Assembly (NCBI RefSeq): GCF_023343835.1
Contig: NC_064437.1
Span: 27,503,001 to 27,567,000 of the forward strand
DNA length: 64,000 nucleotides
Source: Lagopus muta
Lineage: Eukaryota > Chordata > Aves > Galliformes > Phasianidae
Direction of reading: 5' to 3'
Position 1 is the first letter of the stretch. The number at the start of each line of letters is the position of its first letter. The notes under the pieces were generated by a model. It was not told where the DNA came from. It saw only the letters and a program-made list of their open reading frames with translations, and did not search any database. A program made the position numbers and the translations under genes. This document shows positions 34,754 through 49,011 of this stretch, in pieces.

Positions 34754-36965
34754 TGTAGGAGATAGTGTAGAGTTGTAGTTTAGAAAATAAACGTTTAAAA
34801 TGCTTCTCCCTTGTCCTGTCCTGTTCCTTCGGTCTGACTGAAGGCTACTCTTCCTACGCCCAAGAGGGGGGGGGTGCCTTCAGGGAGCCTTCCATGAGTT
34901 TCCCCCATCCCCGCCCCGTGGGTTTTGGCAAAGGTGCCAAACGCGAAGCAGGCACTGTGCGAAGCAAGCCTGATGCACGGAGTGATGGGAGCCCGGGGCG
35001 TGCAGGTGTGCAGCTGGAGCTGCGCAAAGTGCCTGGTCCCTCTGCCTGCCTGTCCTCTGGGGGTGGGTGGGGGGGTGGTTGGGGGGGTGGGTGCCCCGGT
35101 GGCCCAGGGACAGGAGGTGTGCCGTCCTCGCTGTGCACTTCCTTCTGGCCCGCGTGTACTTTGAGGAAGTATGGCAGCTTCAAGCGGTTCAGTTTCTAGG
35201 ATGGCTTCTAGGATGTGGCTCCTGGGCCAATCAGCAGGCTCCTTGGGTTACGCTTGAGGTAGCCCTTATCTTTCCCATTCTTCGTGCTCAACTACTTCTG
35301 CCCTTTTAGGAATAAAGCCAATTAGCCCTTTATTCACTGGTGTAACTGGTATGTGCCCCAGTACCAAAGTAAGAGTGGATGCAGGCTCCTTTGATGACCC
35401 CCTCTAGCTGGAGAGAACCCACCTCATCAGAGGGAATGCTTTAGACAGCATACATGGCCTTGTGTTACATCGCTGCTACTTGTGGCTTGGTTCACCTGCA
35501 GAGCCGGTGATGAAGTGCACGTTGTGTGCATTGGACTCACTTCCAATTGTGACAGAGAAAGCGGAGCTGCAAAGGGCTGGTATTTGTCTGTGCTAACAGG
35601 AGGCTCACGTGCAGAACGTGCTGGAGTGCAATCATTTGTGCTATAGCAAATGCCTGCCTTCCTGGGACAAGGAGTTGGAGCGCAGCGCAGCTTAGTCTGT
35701 TTGTCACAGAATGCGTGTGAGGAGGTTGTGTTGAAGTCTGCCACTGTATCCATTGCTTACAGAGGAAGGACTCAAACACTTGCGGAGGAGCTTTAAAAAG
35801 ATACTCTGTCTTCAGTAGAGGAAAAAAGAGGTGTGCAGTAGGTGATCAGGCGCTGGTGGACTTGGAGCTTGAAAAGAATGGAAACGCTTTCATCAAGACA
35901 TCAGGAGAAGCTGGCAAATGTTACCAAGTATTTCCCAAACTCTCAAAAGTGTTTTCTCTTTGCAGAGTGGGGGGAGGGGGGACGGTCGTGTAACCTGGGA
36001 GCTCTGCAAAGGGAACAAAAGATTGCCGCTCAGAAAACGCCCTCTCCTGTTGCCTGTGCTGCTGGTTTGATGGGGAAAAGCAGGCTCGGGCATTCCCTAT
36101 TGCATTGATACATATTCCACTGCCAAGGGGTGCAGAGAAATACAGCACTTACAAGCTAGATATCCATGTCATTTATTGCTTGCTGTGCTTCCACGTGAGG
36201 GAACCTTTGACTCTCTACCTCTTTGAAGGGTTTATCACTCAATCAGTGCCTAGATATGAGAATTCCTCAGAGGAGCTCTGCTTTCCTCTGATGATCTTTC
36301 TGTTGGCCACCTGCTCTTCATGATGTGCTATTGTAAAAATTGGGCAATTTAGAGGGAGGGGAAGGATCTTGGATTACAGGACGGTTGGAGAAATCAAAGA
36401 GAAGTGTGTTCACCATGTGCTAATCACCATCTTGGCTTGCTCTGAACCACGGAGTGACCAGTACAAGACAAGACTGTGGTGTCTAAGCATGATTCCTTTT
36501 GAATTTTCCCTAAGAGGGGAACACAGGACAGGAGAAGTACGAATGAATCTCTACAGAATAAGGGATCGGAGGAATTCCTTCGTCTTTATCTTATGTAAGC
36601 CATATTTCTCACATTTGCTTCCCAGAGTCAGACACAGAAAACACCTGTTAGGCCATATATTGATATCTCTATGGCTGTATATGCATGCATGTCTGCCTAC
36701 GTATTTATATAATACATATATATATAAAGCCAGTGAGGGCATTATTAAAGGAATACTCCTCGGGGAGGAAAATACAGGTATCTTTTTGTGTGTTGGTTTG
36801 GGGAGCATAAATATCTGGGATCCTATTTCCTTCATTAACGTGAATCTGGCTGCCTCATTTTGCCAGCAAACGTTCTCTGCTCTGTGATGCAACTGTGATG
36901 CTGTGGAACGTCTCCATGGAGACGTTTGTGAAGGCCCCACTGCCCGCAGCACGGGTGCCATTGCG

Positions 36966-37298
36966 CTTCCTGCTGCTGGTGGGAGGACAAGCCTTGTTGG
37001 CTGTGCGCTTCCTGCTGCTGGTGGGAGACAAGCCTTGTTGGCTGTGCGCTTCCTGCTGCTGGTGGGAGGACAAGCCTTGTTGGCTGTGCGCTTCCTGCTG
37101 CTGGTGGGAGACAAGCCTTGTTGGCTGTGCGCTTCCTGCTGCTGGTGGGAGACAAGCCTTGTTGGCTGTGCGCTTCCTGCTGCTGGTGGGAGGACAAGCC
37201 TGGTTGGCTGTGCGCTTCCTGCTGCTGGTGGGAGGACAAGCCTTGTTGGCTGTGCGCTTCCTGCTGCTGGTGGGAGGACAAGCCTTGTTGGCTGCGCG
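36966..37298 (+). repeat. Minisatellite, unit 3: 8 repeats
   Basis: Five 42-bp and three 41-bp repeats total 333 bp. Three one-base deletions restore the frame, so the upstream ATGs at 36895 and 36916 read through into the HSF frame here and only here. Confidence 0.95.
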
Positions 37299-37347
37299 AG
37301 CAGTTGTGGACAGGAATTTCTGCCCAGGTGACAAATTCCGACTTGCA

Positions 37348-38671
37348 ATGGAGACACCTTCCTCTGAAACATCGGGTGTCTCTGTTCCAAGCACCGAGTC
37401 GGCAGTCTCGGCATCTGCTGCCCGCCGACTCGGTGCTAAAAGAGCAGCTGCGCATGCTGCCCTTGGACCTCTCCAAGAGGAGAAGGCTTCCCCATTTTCT
37501 CCCGGGGAAGTCAGTGCCAAAAGACGATGCCGCGGTCTGTCTGAGCAATGCTGCGGCTATGACAGTGACATGACATCGTGCTCCTTCCTCAACACCCTCT
37601 GGAAAGTTGTTGAAAGTGTTGGCTTCCAGTCCATTCGGTGGGGCGATGAGGGAGACTTCATTGTGATTGAGGAGGCGTTCTTCAGAGCGGAAGTACTGGC
37701 CAGAGGAGGAACTCTCCAAGTCTTTGATGTTGGCAACATGAAAGATTTTGTCCGTCGCCTTCATCAGCATGGCTTCTACATCACGGATGCGGATTTGCCA
37801 ACGTCTGCCCCATGTGCTCAGTTCCTAGCACAGGGAGCATCAATTTCCACTCCGAGCCAGGTACGTAGTCCCTCTAGCTGTGAGATGGCTCTCGGCACAG
37901 CGGCATTGGTGGCCAGTCAGTGCAAAGTGAGGTGGCTGACAGCTGGTGACACTTGGGTACTTGTGCTTCTGAGAACATTTACTCCATTACTCTGCGGCTG
38001 GCAAATGAGAGAAATGCAAGCAGGGGTGGTTGTTACAAGGGCTGCTCTGCACGTAGTGCCTCCTCGTTTATGTTGGCCCACGAGAGGTGGCAGCACAGGG
38101 GCAGTGTGACAGAATGGCATGGGACGTGGCTGTGCGTATGAAACGAAGGTGTGCAACTGAATTCTTTTGTGTGGAAACGGCCCCCGAGAGTCCGCTCCGA
38201 CGGTCTCTTGAGATTCCAATTCCTATGTCTTGTATCTTTGTTTTCCCAGTCTTGAAATGGTGGTGACTAACTCTTCCTCTTTGCATTTTGCAGTTACTCT
38301 GCTACTATCATCCCTATTTCCAGAGAGATCGTCTCCAGTGCCAAAGAAGATTCAAGCGGAGTCTTGGAGCTAGGAGGAGACCAGCTTCCTCCTTGCAGGC
38401 CTTCCAGTGGGGTTGGCAGGAGGGCCAGCAGAGCAGAAGCCTGCAGCCAGAGATGCAGTCAGGCGCTGCTGCACGGGCGGGCAGTGAGCTCCCTGTCGGC
38501 AGCTGCAATGCTGCTCCTGCTGCTGCTGCTGCTGCTGCACATCACAGCAGACGTCCAGCACCAAGCGGTCCTTTTCCACCGGGGCTGAGACCCGATAGCG
38601 GAGCTGGGGGTGATGGAGTTGGACGCCGCTACAACTTGCGCCCCAGGAAGCGCTGCCGATGGCAGCAGTAG
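37348..38671 (+). CDS. HSFY/HSFX-like protein, unit 3 (296 aa)
   Basis: Exons are 37348-37860 and 38294-38671. The protein equals unit 2; one synonymous change (GAC to GAT, Asp) lies in exon 1. A G-to-A change just after the minisatellite (GAGCAGTTGTGG) is private to this unit. Poly(A) signal at 38704. Confidence 0.85.
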
Positions 38672-40883
38672 TGTAGGAGATAGTGTAGAGTTGTAGTTTA
38701 GAAAATAAACGTTTAAAATGCTTCTCCCTTGTCCTGTCCTGTTCCTTCGGTCTGACTGAAGGCTACTCTTCCTACGCCCAAGAGGGGGGGGGTGCCTTCA
38801 GGGAGCCTTCCATGAGTTTCCCCCATCCCCGCCCCATGGGTTTTGGCAAAGGTGCCAAACGCGAAGCAGGCACTGTGCGAAGCAAGCCTGATGCACGGAG
38901 TGATGGGAGCCCGGGGCGTGCAGGTGTGCAGCTGGAGCTGCGCAAAGTGCCTGGTCCCTCTGCCTGCCTGTCCTCTGGGGGTGGGTGGGGGGGTGGTTGG
39001 GGGGGTGGGTGCCCCGGTGGCCCAGGGACAGGAGGTGTGCCGTCCTCGCTGTGCACTTCCTTCTGGCTCGCGTGTACTTTGAGGAAGTATGGCAGCTTCA
39101 AGCGGTTCAGTTTCTAGGATGGCTTCTAGGATGTGGCTCCTGGGCCAATCAGCAGGCTCCTTGGGTTACGCTTGAGGTAGCCCTTATCTTTCCCATTCTT
39201 CGTGCTCAACTACTTCTGCCCTTTTAGGAATAAAGCCAATTAGCCCTTTATTCACTGGTGTAACTGGTATGTGCCCCAGTACCAAAGTAAGAGTGGATGC
39301 AGGCTCCTTTGATGACCCCCTCTAGCTGGAGAGAACCCACCTCATCAGAGGGAATGCTTTAGACAGCATACATGGCCTTGTGTTACATCGCTGCTACTTG
39401 TGGCTTGGTTCACCTGCAGAGCCGGTGATGAAGTGCACGTTGTGTGCATTGGACTCACTTCCAATTGTGACAGAGAAAGCGGAGCTGCAAAGGGCTGGTA
39501 TTTGTCTGTGCTAACAGGAGGCTCACGTGCAGAACGTGCTGGAGTGCAATCATTTGTGCTATAGCAAATGCCTGCCTTCCTGGGACAAGGAGTTGGAGCG
39601 CAGCGCAGCTTAGTCTGTTTGTCACAGAATGCGTGTGAGGAGGTTGTGTTGAAGTCTGCCACTGTATCCATTGCTTACAGAGGAAGGACTCAAACACTTG
39701 CGGAGGAGCTTTAAAGAGATACTCTGTCTTCAGTAGAGGAAAAAAGAGGTGTGCAGTAGGTGATCAGGCGCTGGTGGACTTGGAGCTTGAAAAGAATGGA
39801 AACGCTTTCATCAAGACATCAGGAGAAGCTGGCAAATGTTACCAAGTATTTCCCAAACTCTCAAAAGTGTTTTCTCTTTGCAGAGTGGGGGGAGGGGGGA
39901 CGGTCGTGTAACCTGGGAGCTCTGCAAAGGGAACAAAAGATTGCCGCTCAGAAAACGCCCTCTCCTGTTGCCTGTGCTGCTGGTTTGATGGGGAAAAGCA
40001 GGCTCGGGCATTCCCTATTGCATTGATACATATTCCACTGCCAAGGGGTGCAGAGAAATACAGCACTTACAAGCTAGATATCCATGTCATTTATTGCTTG
40101 CTGTGCTTCCACGTGAGGGAGCCTTTGACTCTCTACCTCTTTGAAGGGTTTATCACTCAATCAGTGCCTAGATATGAGAATTCCTCAGAGGAGCTCTGCT
40201 TTCCTCTGATGATCTTTCTGTTGGCCACCTGCTCTTCATGATGTGCTATTGTAAAAATTGGGCAATTTAGAGGGAGGGGAAGGATCTTGGATTATGGGAC
40301 GGTTGGAGAAATCAAAGAGAAGTGTGTTCACCATGTGCTAATCACCATCTTGGCTTGCTCTGAACCACGGAGTGACCAGTACAAGACAAGACTGTGGTGT
40401 CTAAGCATGATTCCTTTTGAATTTTCCCTAAGAGGGGAACACAGGACAGGAGAAGTACGAATGAATCTCTACAGAATAAGGGATCGGAGGAATTCCTTCG
40501 TCTTTATCTTATGTAAGCCATATTTCTCACATTTGCTTCCTAGAGTCAGACACAGAAAACACCTGCTAGGCCATATATTGATATCTCTATGGCTGTATAT
40601 GCATGTATGTCTGCCTACGTATTTATATAATACATATATATATAAAGCCAGTGAGGGCATTATTAAAGGAATACTCCTCGGGGAGGAAAATACAGGTATC
40701 TTTTTGTGTGTTGGTTTGGGGAGCATAAATATCTGGGATCCTATTTCCTTCATTAACGTGAATCTGGCTGCCTCATTTTGCCAGCAAACGTTCTCTGCTC
40801 TGTGATGCAACTGTGATGCTGTGGAACGTCTCCATGGAGACGTTTGTGAAGGCCCCACTGCCCGCAGCACGGGTGCCATTGCG

Positions 40884-41341
40884 CTTCCTGCTGCTGGTGG
40901 GAGGACAAGCCTTGTTGGCTGTGCGCTTCCTGCTGCTGGTGGGAGACAAGCCTTGTTGGCTGTGCGCTTCCTGCTGCTGGTGGGAGACAAGCCTTGTTGG
41001 CTGTGCGCTTCCTGCTGCTGGTGGGAGACAAGCCTTGTTGGCTGTGCGCTTCCTGCTGCTGGTGGGAGGACAAGCCTTGTTGGCTGTGCGCTTCCTGCTG
41101 CTGGTGGGAGGACAAGCCTGGTTGGCTGTGCGCTTCCTGCTGCTGGTGGGAGGACAAGCCTGGTTGGCTGTGCGCTTCCTGCTGCTGGTGGGAGACAAGC
41201 CTTGTTGGCTGTGTGCTTCCTGCTGCTGGTGGGAGGACAAGCCTTGTTGGCTGTGCGCTTCCTGCTGCTGGTGGGAGGACAAGCCTTGTTGGCTGTGTGC
41301 TTCCTGCTGCTGGTGGGAGGACAAGCCTTGTTGGCTGCGCG
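40884..41341 (+). repeat. Minisatellite, unit 4: 11 repeats
   Basis: Seven 42-bp and four 41-bp repeats total 458 bp. The repeat-type order is shared with unit 5 except for one added repeat, so units 4 and 5 are closest relatives. Confidence 0.95.
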
Positions 41342-41390
41342 AGCGGTTGTGGACAGGAATTTCTGCCCAGGTGACAAATTCCGACTTGCA

Positions 41391-42714
41391 ATGGAGACAC
41401 CTTCCTCTGAAACATCGGGTGTCTCTGTTCCAAGCACCGAGTCGGCAGTCTCGGCATCTGCTGCCCGCCGACTCGGTGCTAAAAGAGCAGCTGCGCATGC
41501 TGCCCTTGGACCTCTCCAAGAGGAGAAGGCTTCCCCATTTTCTCCCGGGGAAGTCAGTGCCAAAAGACGATGCCGCGGTCTGTCTGAGCAATGCTGCGGC
41601 TATGACAGTGACATGACATCGTGCTCCTTCCTCAACACCCTCTGGAAAGTTGTTGAAAGTGTTGGCTTCCAGTCCATTCGGTGGGGCGATGAGGGAGACT
41701 TCATTGTGATTGAGGAGGCGTTCTTCAGAGCGGAAGTACTGGCCAGAGGAGGAACTCTCCAAGTCTTTGATGTTGGCAACATGAAAGATTTTGTCCGTCG
41801 CCTTCATCAGCATGGCTTCTACATCACGGACGCGGATTTGCCAACGTCTGCCCCATGTGCTCAGTTCCTAGCACAGGGAGCATCAATTTCCACTCCGAGC
41901 CAGGTACGTAGTCCCTCTAGCTGTGAGATGGCTCTCGGCACAGCGGCATTGGTGGCCAGTCAGTGCAAAGTGAGGTGGCTGACAGCTGGTGACACTTGGG
42001 TACTTGTGCTTCTGAGAACATTTACTCCATTACTCTGCGGCTGGCAAATGAGAGAAATGCAAGCAGGGGTGGTTGTTACAAGGGCTGCTCTGCACGTAGT
42101 GCCTCCTCGTTTATGTTGGCCCACGAGAGGTGGCAGCACAGGGGCAGTGTGACAGAATGGCATGGGACGTGGCTGTGCGTATGAAACGAAGGTGTGCAAC
42201 TGAATTCTTTTGTGTGGAAACGGCCCCCGAGAGTCCGCTCCGACGGTCTCTTGAGATTCCAATTCCTATGTCTTGTATCTTTGTTTTCCCAGTCTTGAAA
42301 TGGTGGTGACTAACTCTTCCTCTTTGCATTTTGCAGTTACTCTGCTACTATCATCCCTATTTCCAGAGAGATCGTCTCCAGTGCCAAAGAAGATTCAAGC
42401 GGAGTCTTGGAGCTAGGAGGAGACCAGCTTCCTCCTTGCAGGCCTTCCAGTGGGGTTGGCAGGAGGGCCAGCAGAGCAGAAGCCTGCAGCCAGAGATGCA
42501 GTCAGGCGCTGCTGCACGGGCGGGCAGTGAGCTCCCTGTCGGCAGCTGCAATGCTGCTCCTGCTGCTGCTGCTGCTGCTGCACATCACAGCAGACGTCCA
42601 GCACCAAGCGGTCCTTTTCCACCGGGGCTGAGACCCGATAGCGGAGCTGGGGGTGATGGAGTTGGACGCCGCTACAACTTGCGCCCCAGGAAGCGCTGCC
42701 GATGGCAGCAGTAG
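41391..42714 (+). CDS. HSFY/HSFX-like protein, unit 4 (296 aa)
   Basis: Exons are 41391-41903 and 42337-42714. The protein is identical to units 2 and 3. The open frame extends upstream through the minisatellite to an ATG at 40821, giving a continuous 443-codon frame including the unspliced intron start; I regard the extension as untranslated. Poly(A) signal at 42747. Confidence 0.85.
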
Positions 42715-44926
42715 TGTAGGAGATAGTGTAGAGTTGTAGTTTAGAAAATAAACGTTTAAAATGCTTCTCCCTTGTCCTGTCCTGTTCCTTCGGTCTGACT
42801 GAAGGCTACTCTTCCTACGCCCAAGAGGGGGGGGGTGCCTTCAGGGAGCCTTCCATGAGTTTCCCCCATCCCCGCCCCGTGGGTTTTGGCAAAGGTGCCA
42901 AACGCGAAGCAGGCACTGTGCGAAGCAAGCCTGATGCACGGAGTGATGGGAGCCCGGGGCGTGCAGGTGTGCAGCTGGAGCTGCGCAAAGTGCCTGGTCC
43001 CTCTGCCTGCCTGTCCTCTGGGGGTGGGTGGGGGGGTGGTTGGGGGGGTGGGTGCCCCGGTGGCCCAGGGACAGGAGGTGTGCCGTCCTCGCTGTGCACT
43101 TCCTTCTGGCCCGCGTGTACTTTGAGGAAGTATGGCAGCTTCAAGCGGTTCAGTTTCTAGGATGGCTTCTAGGATGTGGCTCCTGGGCCAATCAGCAGGC
43201 TCCTTGGGTTACGCTTGAGGTAGCCCTTATCTTTCCCATTCTTCGTGCTCAACTACTTCTGCCCTTTTAGGAATAAAGCCAATTAGCCCTTTATTCACTG
43301 GTGTAACTGGTATGTGCCCCAGTACCAAAGTAAGAGTGGATGCAGGCTCCTTTGATGACCCCCTCTAGCTGGAGAGAACCCACCTCATCAGAGGGAATGC
43401 TTTAGACAGCATACATGGCCTTGTGTTACATCGCTGCTACTTGTGGCTTGGTTCACCTGCAGAGCCGGTGATGAAGTGCACGTTGTGTGCATTGGACTCA
43501 CTTCCAATTGTGACAGAGAAAGCGGAGCTGCAAAGGGCTGGTATTTGTCTGTGCTAACAGGAGGCTCACGTGCAGAACGTGCTGGAGTGCAATCATTTGT
43601 GCTATAGCAAATGCCTGCCTTCCTGGGACAAGGAGTTGGAGCGCAGCGCAGCTTAGTCTGTTTGTCACAGAATGCGTGTGAGGAGGTTGTGTTGAAGTCT
43701 GCCACTGTATCCATTGCTTACAGAGGAAGGACTCAAACACTTGCGGAGGAGCTTTAAAGAGATACTCTGTCTTCAGTAGAGGAAAAAAGAGGTGTGCAGT
43801 AGGTGATCAGGCGCTGGTGGACTTGGAGCTTGAAAAGAATGGAAACGCTTTCATCAAGACATCAGGAGAAGCTGGCAAATGTTACCAAGTATTTCCCAAA
43901 CTCTCAAAAGTGTTTTCTCTTTGCAGAGTGGGGGGAGGGGGGACGGTCGTGTAACCTGGGAGCTCTGCAAAGGGAACAAAAGATTGCCGCTCAGAAAACG
44001 CCCTCTCCTGTTGCCTGTGCTGCTGGTTTGATGGGGAAAAGCAGGCTCGGGCATTCCCTATTGCATTGATACATATTCCACTGCCAAGGGGTGCAGAGAA
44101 ATACAGCACTTACAAGCTAGATATCCATGTCATTTATTGCTTGCTGTGCTTCCACGTGAGGGAACCTTTGACTCTCTACCTCTTTGAAGGGTTTATCACT
44201 CAATCAGTGCCTAGATATGAGAATTCCTCAGAGGAGCTCTGCTTTCCTCTGATGATCTTTCTGTTGGCCACCTGCTCTTCATGATGTGCTATTGTAAAAA
44301 TTGGGCAATTTAGAGGGAGGGGAAGGATCTTGGATTATGGGACGGTTGGAGAAATCAAAGAGAAGTGTGTTCACCATGTGCTAATCACCATCTTGGCTTG
44401 CTCTGAACCACGGAGTGACCAGTACAAGACAAGACTGTGGTGTCTAAGCATGATTCCTTTTGAATTTTCCCTAAGAGGGGAACACAGGACAGGAGAAGTA
44501 CGAATGAATCTCTACAGAATAAGGGATCGGAGGAATTCCTTCGTCTTTATCTTATGTAAGCCATATTTCTCACATTTGCTTCCTAGAGTCAGACACAGAA
44601 AACACCTGTTAGGCCATATATTGATATCTCTATGGCTGTATATGCATGTATGTCTGCCTACGTATTTATATAATACATATATATATAAAGCCAGTGAGGG
44701 CATTATTAAAGGAATACTCCTCGGGGAGGAAAATACAGGTATCTTTTTGTGTGTTGGTTTGGGGAGCATAAATATCTGGGATCCTATTTCCTTCATTAAC
44801 GTGAATCTGGCTGCCTCATTTTGCCAGCAAACGTTCTCTGCTCTGTGATGCAACTGTGATGCTGTGGAACGTCTCCATGGAGACGTTTGTGAAGGCCCCA
44901 CTGCCCGCAGCACGGGTGCCATTGCG

Positions 44927-45426
44927 CTTCCTGCTGCTGGTGGGAGGACAAGCCTTGTTGGCTGTGCGCTTCCTGCTGCTGGTGGGAGACAAGCCTTGTT
45001 GGCTGTGCGCTTCCTGCTGCTGGTGGGAGACAAGCCTTGTTGGCTGTGCGCTTCCTGCTGCTGGTGGGAGACAAGCCTTGTTGGCTGTGCGCTTCCTGCT
45101 GCTGGTGGGAGGACAAGCCTTGTTGGCTGTGCGCTTCCTGCTGCTGGTGGGAGGACAAGCCTGGTTGGCTGTGCGCTTCCTGCTGCTGGTGGGAGGACAA
45201 GCCTGGTTGGCTGTGTGCTTCCTGCTGCTGGTGGGAGACAAGCCTTGTTGGCTGTGTGCTTCCTGCTGCTGGTGGGAGGACAAGCCTTGTTGGCTGTGCG
45301 CTTCCTGCTGCTGGTGGGAGGACAAGCCTTGTTGGCTGTGTGCTTCCTGCTGCTGGTGGGAGGACAAGCCTTGTTGGCTGTGCGCTTCCTGCTGCTGGTT
45401 GGAGGACAAGCCTTGTTGGCTGCGCG
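44927..45426 (+). repeat. Minisatellite, unit 5: 12 repeats, the longest
   Basis: Eight 42-bp and four 41-bp repeats total 500 bp. The last repeat has a private GGTTGGAGGA. It differs from unit 4 by one full repeat. Confidence 0.95.
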
Positions 45427-45475
45427 AGCGGTTGTGGACAGGAATTTCTGCCCAGGTGACAAATTCCGACTTGCA

Positions 45476-46799
45476 ATGGAGACACCTTCCTCTGAAACAT
45501 CGGGTGTCTCTGTTCCAAGCACCGAGTCGGCAGTCTCGGCATCTGCTGCCCGCCGACTCGGTGCTAAAAGAGCAGCTGCGCATGCTGCCCTTGGACCTCT
45601 CCAAGAGGAGAAGGCTTCCCCATTTTCTCCCGGGGAAGTCAGTGCCAAAAGACGATGCCGCGGTCTGTCTGAGCAATGCTGCGGCTATGACAGTGACATG
45701 ACATCGTGCTCCTTCCTCAACACCCTCTGGAAAGTTGTTGAAAGTGTTGGCTTCCAGTCCATTCGGTGGGGCGATGAGGGAGACTTCATTGTGATTGAGG
45801 AGGCGTTCTTCAGAGCGGAAGTACTGGCCAGAGGAGGAACTCTCCAAGTCTTTGATGTTGGCAACATGAAAGATTTTGTCCGTCGCCTTCATCAGCATGG
45901 CTTCTACATCACGGACGCGGATTTGCCAACGTCTGCCCCATGTGCTCAGTTCCTAGCACAGGGAGCATCAATTTCCACTCCGAGCCAGGTACGTAGTCCC
46001 TCTAGCTGTGAGATGGCTCTCGGCACAGCGGCATTGGTGGCCAGTCAGTGCAAAGTGAGGTGGCTGACAGCTGGTGACACTTGGGTACTTGTGCTTCTGA
46101 GAACATTTACTCCATTACTCTGCGGCTGGCAAATGAGAGAAATGCAAGCAGGGGTGGTTGTTACAAGGGCTGCTCTGCACGTAGTGCCTCCTCGTTTATG
46201 TTGGCCCACGAGAGGTGGCAGCACAGGGGCAGTGTGACAGAATGGCATGGGACGTGGCTGTGCGTATGAAACGAAGGTGTGCAACTGAATTCTTTTGTGT
46301 GGAAACGGCCCCCGAGAGTCCGCTCCGACGGTCTCTTGAGATTCCAATTCCTATGTCTTGTATCTTTGTTTTCCCAGTCTTGAAATGGTGGTGACTAACT
46401 CTTCCTCTTTGCATTTTGCAGTTACTCTGCTACTATCATCCCTATTTCCAGAGAGATCGTCTCCAGTGCCAAAGAAGATTCAAGCGGAGTCTTGGAGCTA
46501 GGAGGAGACCAGCTTCCTCCTTGCAGGCCTTCCAGTGGGGTTGGCAGGAGGGCCAGCAGAGCAGAAGCCTGCAGCCAGAGATGCAGTCAGGCGCTGCTGC
46601 ACGGGCGGGCAGTGAGCTCCCTGTCGGCAGCTGCAATGCTGCTCCTGCTGCTGCTGCTGCTGCTGCACATCACAGCAGACGTCCAGCACCAAGCGGTCCT
46701 TTTCCACCGGGGCTGAGACCCGATAGCGGAGCTGGGGGTGATGGAGTTGGACGCCGCTACAACTTGCGCCCCAGGAAGCGCTGCCGATGGCAGCAGTAG
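45476..46799 (+). CDS. HSFY/HSFX-like protein, unit 5 (296 aa)
   Basis: Exons are 45476-45988 and 46422-46799. The protein matches units 2-4. The upstream-open frame starts at 44864 as in unit 4. Poly(A) signal at 46832. Confidence 0.85.
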
Positions 46800-49011
46800 T
46801 GTAGGAGATAGTGTAGAGTTGTAGTTTAGAAAATAAACGTTTAAAATGCTTCTCCCTTGTCCTGTCCTGTTCCTTCGGTCTGACTGAAGGCTACTCTTCC
46901 TACGCCCAAGAGGGGGGGGGTGCCTTCAGGGAGCCTTCCATGAGTTTCCCCCATCCCCGCCCCGTGGGTTTTGGCAAAGGTGCCAAACGCGAAGCAGGCA
47001 CTGTGCGAAGCAAGCCTGATGCACGGAGTGATGGGAGCCCGGGGCGTGCAGGTGTGCAGCTGGAGCTGCGCAAAGTGCCTGGTCCCTCTGCCTGCCTGTC
47101 CTCTGGGGGTGGGTGGGGGGGTGGTTGGGGGGGTGGGTGCCCCGGTGGCCCAGGGACAGGAGGTGTGCCGTCCTCGCTGTGCACTTCCTTCTGGCCCGCG
47201 TGTACTTTGAGGAAGTATGGCAGCTTCAAGCGGTTCAGTTTCTAGGATGGCTTCTAGGATGTGGCTCCTGGGCCAATCAGCAGGCTCCTTGGGTTACGCT
47301 TGAGGTAGCCCTTATCTTTCCCATTCTTCGTGCTCAACTACTTCTGCCCTTTTAGGAATAAAGCCAATTAGCCCTTTATTCACTGGTGTAACTGGTATGT
47401 GCCCCAGTACCAAAGTAAGAGTGGATGCAGGCTCCTTTGATGACCCCCTCTAGCTGGAGAGAACCCACCTCATCAGAGGGAATGCTTTAGACAGCATACA
47501 TGGCCTTGTGTTACATCGCTGCTACTTGTGGCTTGGTTCACCTGCAGAGCCGGTGATGAAGTGCACGTTGTGTGCATTGGACTCACTTCCAATTGTGACA
47601 GAGAAAGCGGAGCTGCAAAGGGCTGGTATTTGTCTGTGCTAACAGGAGGCTCACGTGCAGAACGTGCTGGAGTGCAATCATTTGTGCTATAGCAAATGCC
47701 TGCCTTCCTGGGACAAGGAGTTGGAGCGCAGCGCAGCTTAGTCTGTTTGTCACAGAATGCGTGTGAGGAGGTTGTGTTGAAGTCTGCCACTGTATCCATT
47801 GCTTACAGAGGAAGGACTCAAACACTTGCGGAGGAGCTTTAAAGAGATACTCTGTCTTCAGTAGAGGAAAAAAGAGGTGTGCAGTAGGTGATCAGGCGCT
47901 GGTGGACTTGGAGCTTGAAAAGAATGGAAACGCTTTCATCAAGACATCAGGAGAAGCTGGCAAATGTTACCAAGTATTTCCCAAACTCTCAAAAGTGTTT
48001 TCTCTTTGCAGAGTGGGGGGAGGGGGGACGGTCGTGTAACCTGGGAGCTCTGCAAAGGGAACAAAAGATTGCCGCTCAGAAAACGCCCTCTCCTGTTGCC
48101 TGTGCTGCTGGTTTGATGGGGAAAAGCAGGCTCGGGCATTCCCTATTGCATTGATACATATTCCACTGCCAAGGGGTGCAGAGAAATACAGCACTTACAA
48201 GCTAGATATCCATGTCATTTATTGCTTGCTGTGCTTCCACGTGAGGGAACCTTTGACTCTCTACCTCTTTGAAGGGTTTATCACTCAATCAGTGCCTAGA
48301 TATGAGAATTCCTCAGAGGAGCTCTGCTTTCCTCTGATGATCTTTCTGTTGGCCACCTGCTCTTCATGATGTGCTATTGTAAAAATTGGGCAATTTAGAG
48401 GGAGGGGAAGGATCTTGGATTATGGGACGGTTGGAGAAATCAAAGAGAAGTGTGTTCACCATGTGCTAATCACCATCTTGGCTTGCTCTGAACCACGGAG
48501 TGACCAGTACAAGACAAGACTGTGGTGTCTAAGCATGATTCCTTTTGAATTTTCCCTAAGAGGGGAACACAGGACAGGAGAAGTACGAATGAATCTCTAC
48601 AGAATAAGGGATCGGAGGAATTCCTTCGTCTTTATCTTATGTAAGCCATATTTCTCACATTTGCTTCCTAGAGTCAGACACAGAAAACACCTGTTAGGCC
48701 ATATATTGATATCTCTATGGCTGTATATGCATGTATGTCTGCCTACGTATTTATATAATACATATATATATAAAGCCAGTGAGGGCATTATTAAAGGAAT
48801 ACTCCTCGGGGAGGAAAATACAGGTATCTTTTTGTGTGTTGGTTTGGGGAGCATAAATATCTGGGATCCTATTTCCTTCATTAACGTGAATCTGGCTGCC
48901 TCATTTTGCCAGCAAACGTTCTCTGCTCTGTGATGCAACTGTGATGCTGTGGAACGTCTCCATGGAGACGTTTGTGAAGGCCCCCCTGCCCGCAGCACGG
49001 GTGCCATTGCG

